Below the pieces are notes generated by a model that was given only the letters and a program-made list of their open reading frames with translations, did no database searches and had not been told where the DNA came from. 64,000 nucleotides of DNA from Sorghum bicolor (Eukaryota > Streptophyta > Magnoliopsida > Poales > Poaceae): positions 33,264,730-33,328,729 of the forward strand of contig NC_012873.2 of assembly GCF_000003195.3 (NCBI RefSeq). Direction: 5' to 3'. Of this stretch, positions 56,266 to 64,000 are shown one piece after another (the first letter of the stretch is position 1; each line of letters opens with the position of its first letter). The translations under genes were made by a program, and so were the position numbers.

Positions 56266-57711
56266 GCAGGGTCCCCAATTGTATAAGGTGCCGCACTACC
56301 CTCTCCATGCTTTGTCCAAATCAAGTAATCCTTCATAAATCCTCGGCAGATCTGATTAGAAATGATTGCTTCAATATCTTCATAAATGTTAACATTTCTG
56401 CAGTCGATGCATGGACAATACATGTGCTTTGTCTTTGTTCTCAAAGCATGGTTCTTAGCAGCATCAACAAACCTATGGACCTCGGCTATGTATGATGGAT
56501 CTAGTCTTGATAAGTTATACATCCAGAAGGACCGCTCCATCATGAGCTGTGCAAAAATTACTAAATTAATTGATCTCAATGCAAAATAAGTAGTTTAGAA
56601 AAATTGTCATCTAACCTTTCAAACAACAACTTGTGAAGATGAAAACCTCCAACTTGTATATCTATCAAATTTGTAGACCTTGGAGCTAACATTAAAAATA
56701 AAGACAAAACCCTAAGTATGAATTCAAAAAAAACAACTAACAACTTAATCAAATTGACAAGGTAGAAAAACACCCTTGATGGAATCAACTAAATATATAC
56801 CTTGATTCACTATAATAAATTTGAGAAGGAAACATGGAAATGGTCAGAGGAGAGGCATCATCTTAAGCAACCTAATACATGAAAACTGCATATTGCATAA
56901 TGAAATCAAATTTACATAAAAAATAACATCCTAAACAATAGAAAACTTATCTTTCTCTTTCTTCCCAAGCATGGAAACACCATTCATGGAAACCACTACA
57001 TATATATTTCTTGGATTCACTAATTAGAGAATAAAACTTAGAAAAAGAGAGAGGAGAGACTTCATCTAACCATCTTAAGCAACCTCATTTGAGCAAATAT
57101 AGTCCATGCCTAGCTATTCTACTCTCTCTCTCCTGGTGAAACCCTAGATCCAAAAAGTAGCTCTATTTGAGCAAGAGGGCACAAAAAGAGCCTTTAGAGG
57201 CATCAACTAACCTTTCTTAGCCACCTCCTTCCAAGAAATGAAGATCAAAACCTCCCCCCTTGTATTTTCGAAAAACTGGACCTCCAAGATGTGCTCCAAT
57301 GGAATGTGGCCGCGAGCTACAGTTCTACCCGAGGGGGAAGAAGGGGGCTGTGGGGTATTTATAGAAAGAATAGCACATGCGATTTGCTTAAGGAACCACC
57401 TGTGTAAATCAGTTAACACAGGCGGTTCATAGAAGAAAACTGCCTGTGTTAATGCTCCATTTACACAGGCGGTTCCCTTATGTGAACCGCCTATGTTAAT
57501 TGATTTGCACAGGTGGTTCACATAACGAAACCGCCTGTGTAAATGGAGCACTAACACAGGCGGTTTTCTTCTGTGAACTACCTGTGCAGACCTATTTACA
57601 CAGGCGGTTTTTAAATCTTGCTGTACAAATTTACAACACGGGCGTATTACAACTGAAACCGCCTGTGAAAATTTTTTGCCCCCGCCAGCTTAGAGCATCT
57701 ATGTACTAGTG
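56266..57711 (-). mobile_element. CACTA-2, 5' portion (minus strand)
   Basis: Reverse complement of CACTA-1 from 9119 to about 10430. The terminal inverted repeat CTATGTACTAGTG ends at 57711 and the subterminal CAGGCGGTT array is at 57395-57672. It begins exactly where the Athila LTR ends. Together with 6957-8975 it forms one element split by the Athila insertion, lacking the part that matches CACTA-1 10430-12128. Confidence 0.85.
56270..56579 (-). pseudogene. CACTA-2 transposase, N-terminal part
   Basis: The minus-strand frame begins with the same ATG pair as CACTA-1 (56543-56538) and encodes the Transpos_assoc domain (MYNLSRLDPSYIAEVHRF, CPCIDCRNVNIYED, CRGFMKDYLIWTKHGE). It ends at the Athila LTR. 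The acceptor-like TTTTTGCACAG before the ATG is kept. Confidence 0.85.
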
Positions 57712-58093
57712 TACTTCAAACATTCAGGTTCCTCCACCACTCTTGGTGACTCCTATGGTTTCATCAAGGGCTCCACATCTACCCACGATGAATCAACACA
57801 AGCGTGAAAATCATAGACGCAATCATCGTGCGATGTATCATGAGCTTCAATGTTTGGTTCTTGGTAATGTACATGTTCGGGTTTGGCCCGATGGTCAAGT
57901 TCACCCTTTCTAGGATAAAGTCACTCTACACCTATCTCCTACCTTGCTACAAAATGAGAGGTGTAAATTTTTAGTGGAGCACCTCATGCCAAGGTCACGA
58001 CAACCTCATCAGGTTGATATAGTAAGGGAAAATCAAGTCCAGGCCCAACACTCTACCATGACATCTATGAGAAACACGCAAAAGGAGAGGAGC
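57712..58093 (+). other. Decayed coding-like remnant, not identified
   Basis: One frame reads about 110 codons with a single stop, including LVLGNVHVRVWPDGQVHPF and ERCKFLVEHLMPRSRQ. It resembles internal retrotransposon sequence next to an LTR but I could not match it to a family. Confidence 0.3.
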
Positions 58094-60996
58094 TGTAACA
58101 CTCCTAGTGTTAGCCTTGCATGTTAAGCATGAGCATTGCATCAACATGAGCATCATCGTACTCACTCATGAGCATCATTCTATGATCACATGTCATTTTA
58201 TGTATACACTATGTGATTTGATTGCTTATATTGCTTATTACATGTATAGTAATGTGTGACCAATGTAAACAAGTGCACATTGTCTTCCAAAATACTCTAT
58301 TCATGCTTAGAATATCATTTGGAGCAATGTTCATGTTGGAGGTTTCTTCCAAAAATACCCCTAGGTCATGGTTACCCCTAGTTTGACCTAGTTTGACATA
58401 CAAACCTGTTTTCAAAGATCCTTTATGATAACAGTGTTAGAGACCTTGCATGGCAAAGATCCCTAAAGCAAAGTTGTAGCAAATTTTATAAGCTACAAAA
58501 GTTATTTTGGGACCCTTTCATGAAAATGTGTGGAACATACTCAAATTTTGCTTACAAGGCAAAAATAGGGTCTGTTTTTACACTTTGCCATTTTTGCCTA
58601 AGTGAGGGGTCGACACAGTTTCGAGTAGGGTACTTGGGAGCTCTATAGTTTGAAATCCGGGACGAGTTAGACTTTGATCCTTAAAAAAAAGTTGTAGAAC
58701 TCATGTAGCTCTTTCTAATGGAACAAATTTGAGCCAAAACCACCGAGCAAATCCCGAGTAAAATGTTGTCCAAAATCGAGCTTCAGTCACTACAATGGCG
58801 AAGTTCAAACATCGATTCAGTTCATCAGTCACCGGCCGACCGATGCGTGGAACGCACCGTGGTGGCAGTACATCGAAGGTGACCCCGCCTGTCAGCCCTG
58901 ACGCGTCCTCCTTCATGCCACGACGCACCCTGAGCGCTGGTAGAGCTCATTTCCCCTCCCTCTCGTCCCTCTCTCGCCCGCTTTCTTCCTCGGCGAGCTC
59001 CGTCGTCGGTCAGCGACCTCGCCTAAGCTCTCCTCCCCGTCTCCAGCCAAGCCAGCCCACCAAAAGCTTCACCAGAGCCTCCTCTACCTCGAAGTCACCT
59101 TCCATGCCACGGTCGAGCTCAGGTAAGGCGGCATTGTCGAGCTCCGAGCAGCTTCTGCCTTGTCGGAGTTCCGCCATGCTCACCAGCGACGTGGCCAGGC
59201 CTCCCTACTCCACCATTTCCTCTCATTCTTGTTCCTATGGCTTCCCCTTGACTCACTAATGCTCGGTGTGAACTTCAACTGGGTCGGCATCGGATGAGCA
59301 TGCCAGCGTACCGCCCTGCGCTGCCAAGCCGCCATTCACGTCGGTGAGCAACCTAGAGCTCGGTAGAGTTAGGGTTTCATACCTCGTTAGGTCCGCCTTG
59401 AGGAGAGGAACACAACCGTGCCCTTGGATTCCGCTGAGACCTTGCCGTCGTCGAGTTTCGCCGGCGACGAGCTCTCCCTTGTCTCTGTGTCGCTGTCGAG
59501 TAGGTCCCGCTGACCAGTGGGTCCCCCTGTCAGTCTCTATCTCTCTCTCCCTCTATTTTATTTTTGGCTGATTTAGTGCTATGTTTGTAAAATTCATATC
59601 TCGAGATTGGCAGATCCAAATTGAGTAATTCAAATTTTGTTGTGTTGTTGAGTTGCTCTAGTTTTTAATAAAAATATGAAACATGCCATGTTTTTGTAGA
59701 AATAATTAGTTATGATTTATCTCTTTTATTCTCTAATAAAAAGAGGGTAATTGTATCTTTAAATCTGTAAGTCCTATGACCATGAACATTTAGGAGGATG
59801 TCACTTATGCTATGAGTAGACTCTGGTATTTTTTTCATGATTTTTGGTCACCGTGTGATAAAGTTATAAATATCCATTGTTTAAATAGGAGTTTCTTGTT
59901 GTATTTTTAATAAATAGATTATAAATCCTATTGAGATGAAACTTGCTGGATGATTTAATCAGGAGATGTTAAGGCTAGGAAAAATATGAAATCTTCTGTT
60001 TGACACTTTTTGCTCGGGTTTCTCATTTATGCCTTATGTGCCTTTGGTAGCTTGTTACTTTTGTACACTATGATCTACATGTCAAATGGCAATGAAACTT
60101 TTACAGTAACCTTGTTGTAGCATGAGTAGCTTGCTGTAACTGTTTTGGTATTTTTGGAGCAATAGTACTGTATGCTCATTAATTCACCTTAATAATCAAA
60201 TAAATAGAAAAGGGGTTATTAAAATAAGTTTTTACCTTGACATTATGTTTTATAATGTTTCTTAGACATGTTCAAGCTACTGGTACTTTTCGATTGGACC
60301 AATGTTAATTTCTTCTTATATGCTAAAATATTATTTTTGCTATTTATGCCTTGTCTAGAGGAAATTCTGTGTAGCTGATAGAAATTCTATAAGAACTGCT
60401 TGAAGATGAAGTTTTCTGGAAAACTTGATTATAACAAACTTGTAGCGAACTTACTTATCTACCTTGTATCCAAATTTCATAGCATTTGGCTGAACAGTTT
60501 AGATGTTATGGTTGTTACAAGTTGCTGCTGCGAAGTGCTTGCTCTCTGGAATTTCCAGAGGAGACCTGAGACTTCGTCTGTTTTAACCTGTTTCTGATGG
60601 GAATCATCCTGTGATGTCTAAAAGTGAGTTGTAGGAAATTTTTTAAGATTTCCAAAAAGTGCCCACTCACTTAATTTGGCCAACTGATGACCAAGTTGTA
60701 GCTGAATTTTGTGACTACCCAGTCTGTCCATCAACCCAGTGCTGAGTTAATAGGAATCATCCTGTGATGTCTAAAAGTGAGTTGTAGGAAATTTTTTAAG
60801 ATTTCCAAAAAGTGCCCACTCACTTAATTTGGCCAACTGATGACCAAGTTGTAGCTGAATTTTGTGACTACCCAGTCTGTCCATCAACCCAGTGCTGAGT
60901 TAAGGTAGTTTAGTTTGACTAGCTTGTGTAGTTAGTCTCTCTACCGGAGAAGAAGTATGCACTTACTCGATAATCTGTTATTTACTTAATCACTAG
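58094..60996 (+). repeat. LTR-like region of a Ty3/gypsy element, right end undefined
   Basis: Starts TGTAACACTCC, the usual LTR opening of this superfamily, and has the usual make-up of such long LTRs: AT-rich with one GC-rich block (58800-59540). I could not find the closing CA with a matching duplication of GGAGC. The frame 58795-59259 inside is Ser/Pro/Arg-rich low complexity and not called as a gene. No other copy of this LTR is in the window. Confidence 0.5.
60600..60903 (+). repeat. 153 bp perfect tandem duplication
   Basis: 60600-60750 is repeated without any difference at 60753-60903. It begins GGAATCATCCTGTGATGTC and ends CCAGTGCTGAGTTAA. No differences were seen, so the event is recent or an assembly effect. 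Confidence 0.95.
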
Positions 60997-63900
60997 GTAG
61001 CGTGCCCGTGCGTTGCTACTTTATAACTAAATTTTTATACTAAAAACACATAGATTGCATGATAAAATATCAATACTGTAAAAATAAATGGTTAAAGTAA
61101 TATTTAATATAAAAAGCAAAGTTCATGAAATTAATAGTCATGGAGAGCGAGGCATCGCAGGTTCACCAAATCTATTTGGAACCGTGCATTGTAACGGGAA
61201 CAAATAATGTCTTGATAACTTGAGCATGAACGTGTTGTATTGTTTAAAAAATGATAATGCGAGCATGATGTTTGGAATGTCAATACTATAAATTGAATTT
61301 TGTGCATAGTTAAAATTTTCAATGATGGTTTACAATCACCAAGATATGCATTTATAACATAAAAGATCTAACAGATGTTAACATAGCAGTCGGGTCATAC
61401 TACAAAATCTAAATAGCAGGTAGACCAAAATATCGAAAGGCAATAGGTCTATTCCCTGTGACAGCAAGATGCATCATCAGAACCTATGACATAAAGATGC
61501 ATCATCAGAACCTATGACATAAAGATGCAGGAGCATCACAATGCTGGACATCAAATTGACCGGATGTGTCGGTTAAAAAATCTATCTAGTTCCTATTGCC
61601 ATAGATATACAATCCATCAACACAATTTTGGAAAGAAAAATATTCGCTTGTACTTCGAGAGCAGCACAAGCGGCACATCGCCATGGCTAAACATGTAGAT
61701 TCCACGGGGCCATCGGAGAAAAAGGCAGAGACAGGAGTGTACATGAACTGACCAACAGTCCGCGACGTGAGGACTGAGGAACCAGTGGCGGTCCCCTTGG
61801 TTGTCCCCTCGCACCCCTTGGCAGCTTCCTAGTTGTCCCCTTGCAGCAATGCCCCGTTGTTGTTCTGCTCCTTTGTCTAATCTAGCCTACAGCTCTAAAA
61901 GTGCAATTAGATGTACTAAAATATTGAAAGGCAAAAGGTACAAATCTCAATAAAAATAGCCATGATTATTGCTCAGAAAATATACATTGTGTGATTTCTT
62001 AAGAACCTACCGTGCCAACAAGAATCTATTAGCTTGCATCAGATTTCTGAACTAAGTCAAGAATGTACATATCATAATTGTCTGGCTACATTCAGATACA
62101 ATTACGGACAAAATAACAAGAACCCAATCTAAGCTCCATGCGCTATGAAATAAACAACAACAAAAAATTGCAAGGTCATACTGGAACACTGAACATAAGA
62201 GATGATTGTGCACATACATAGCTAGAAAAAGAGGCGGTGTCAATGGACTGGAGCAGACAACACTCAATCAGCCCAAGACACTGCCACAACAGTTGGCAGA
62301 CATAACCTTCTTGTTGGCCTCGGCCTAAGAGTAACAGACCAACGTGACCATCACCACTCAATCAGGCTAGGACGCTGCTAGGGAATCAAGATCTGAAGTT
62401 GCTGAGGAGCAGGGCGGCATTGTCATCATAGGAGGTGGGCACCTGAAAGATAGTTTTAGTATCCTCTGTGGTTTTACTCTAGTTGACACCAAATTCTAAG
62501 GTCTTGCAGCATCAGATCGGTTCATTTCAAACTGAAAAAAGGATACATAGAAAATTAATGCTCTATGCATGAATTGCTTACCTTTACACATACATATTTT
62601 TTTCGTCTGTCCTTACTGAAATTGTAATCTGTATAAAATGGAAATACATAATTAGTTTGCATGAATTCAATACATCTAGCTAATAGTCCCATGAGAATAA
62701 GGGTCCCTTTGATTTGGCTTTTGGGAGCAGCTTTTGCTCTCCCGAATTCAATATATATGATCTTTTTCTGTTTATATATAAGGACTAATTTAATTTCCTA
62801 AACACACAAGAATAGGTATAAATGACTCAAAACTGAAATTTCAATCTGAAATGCACGACAACAGTTTTAGTTTTTTTAAGGCAATCATAATTTTATTTGG
62901 GGGCTGTTTCAGCACCCTTGCCCTTTCACCCCCCCCCCCCCCCATAATTTTTTCTCTTATTTTTCTTTCAATATCTATAGCTTTTATTTGGCCAATCCAC
63001 AACAGATACAGCATATATACAGGTGTGGAATACATCTTACTAAATTAGATTAGTAGTTGTACAATCGAGTATAACAAATTAAAAAGCATCACACACCTGC
63101 ATATCTCAATGATTATGTGTAAATAAGGATTCATAGAAAAAAAATGTAGGTGTAAGCATAGGAAACGACCAGCATTTGGTGTAAATAAGGATTCATAGAA
63201 ATAAATATTACTACACATCTGAAGCCCATGTCAAACTAAATTTGGGATTTCACATTTGTAGTGGCTGTAATTTTTATTAAACGTACTTTTGTGGTCTGAG
63301 TAGATTTATGACATTGTCTGAAGGATGCTAATCCTAAAAGAAACCTGGCAACAAAGAACTGTTCAGATGAAGCTTGCAATCCTCCCTCGCAACCCTTGTC
63401 TCTCCTAAGTTCTATCATGATTCATGACAACATTAGAAACCAAAAAATGCTTGTCTGTTCTAGATTCCACGATTCTAGATTTAAGCAGTGCACTCCAAAA
63501 TTATAGGTGGCATTTTGCCACGTTTAGTTAACAAGATTCATACCTGTCTATGCGAGCGTGGGTGGACCATACTTGATTTTTTCAGTTCTGATGATCACTA
63601 TGTGCCGAGGCTCGACGAGGGTACATGCTTGTGAACAGTGGATCCTACAAACAAACATGCTAAGGTTTCAGTTTGGTCAGTATAGAAGGTTGTTGGCTTC
63701 ACACAAATTTATATGGCAAAGAGGCAGCCTCCATTTTTAGTGAGTTTGTGAGTATTACATATTCCAATATCTGAAACATTAACAAGCAATAAGCATAGAA
63801 TCTCAAACATTTTGAAATAAAAACACATATGAAACTATTTGTCTAAAACACATCAGAAAACAAGACATGTTAGTTCACAAGTGACACAATATCAAGCACA

Positions 63901-64000
63901 ATTGCATTGATGTAGCAGCACATATTGGGTAGGTTCTAACCACGACCAAATATTTGTATTGCATTAATATACCTTTTCCTCTTGTTAAATCTATATATAT
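60997..64000. other. Unclassified repetitive or intergenic DNA
   Basis: The CTAGGTAGCGTGCCCGTGCGTTGC stretch at 60997 looks like the edge of a common grass repeat but I cannot classify it. A 28 bp unit is duplicated at 61467-61522, a 15-base C run lies at 62929-62943, and a GTGTAAATAAGGATTCATAGA unit occurs at about 63117 and 63180. No open frame here shows a recognisable domain. Confidence 0.5.
61467..61522 (+). repeat. 28 bp tandem duplication
   Basis: AGATGCATCATCAGAACCTA-type unit, copies at 61467-61494 and 61495-61522, identical. Confidence 0.9.

Noticed and set aside
58795..59259. 154-codon Ser/Arg/Pro-rich frame
   Set aside because: Low-complexity GC-rich block inside an LTR-like region; no conserved motif.
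62699..62770. GGGTCCCTTTGATTTGGCTTTTGGGAGC resembling a Tourist- or hAT-type MITE end
   Set aside because: No matching inverted end or target duplication found downstream.

Overview
This window reads as plant nuclear DNA, almost certainly from a grass (Poaceae, probably a panicoid). The evidence is the density and kind of transposable elements: Ty3/gypsy LTR retrotransposons of the CRM, Athila, Tekay/Del and Tat lineages, and CACTA elements with CAGGCGG-type subterminal repeats. No ordinary host gene, rRNA or tRNA was recognised. Nearly all open frames are broken transposon genes. Percentages and counts below were made by eye.

The layout is a nested stack that can be peeled by target-site duplications (TSDs). 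(a) 1-6957: remnant of a CRM-like chromovirus whose 5' part is split by a 2.5 kb solo LTR (341-2838, TSD AAAAC). (b) 6957-8975 and 56266-57711: two pieces of a minus-strand CACTA element (CACTA-2). (c) 8976-56265: a plus-strand Athila-type element between those pieces, with 5' LTR 8976-9118 plus 20053-20367 (start lost), PBS 20376, gag-pol 20499-24822, an extra ORF3 at 25252-25881, and 3' LTR 27213-27856 plus 55681-56265. (d) Inside its 5' LTR sits CACTA-1 (9119-20049, TSD ATC). (e) Inside its 3' LTR sits a large solo LTR, D (27857-31615 plus 55650-55675, TSD CTGCA). (f) Inside D, 26 bp from its end, sits a minus-strand Tekay/Del-like element (31616-55644, TSD CAACC) with 2.5 kb LTRs and an extra gene upstream of gag. 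(g) Inside the chromodomain of that element sits a plus-strand Tat-lineage element (34318-47194, TSD GTTTG) with two RNase H domains. (h) Inside the 3' LTR of that element sits a 449 bp foldback MITE with a 9 bp TSD (46353-46801). From 57712 to 64000 there is an LTR-like stretch with a 153 bp tandem duplication, then unclassified DNA.

The most interesting content is accessory genes carried by the retrotransposons. The Tat element carries, on the antisense strand between pol and the 3' LTR, a six-exon gene for a plant mobile domain (PMD) protein with its own TATA box, consensus splice sites and one in-frame stop (42115-45385). The Athila element carries a short gene, ORF3, with its own TATA box and poly(A) signals. 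The Tekay-like element carries a 304-codon ORF between PBS and gag. In addition the Tat element is filled, in LTRs, gag-pol and the antisense gene alike, with the hexamer GCCGAT/ATCGGC (about 100 copies in 12 kb), which is almost absent from the elements around it. This may be a binding-site array or an unusual sequence signature; I know of no standard feature type that explains it.
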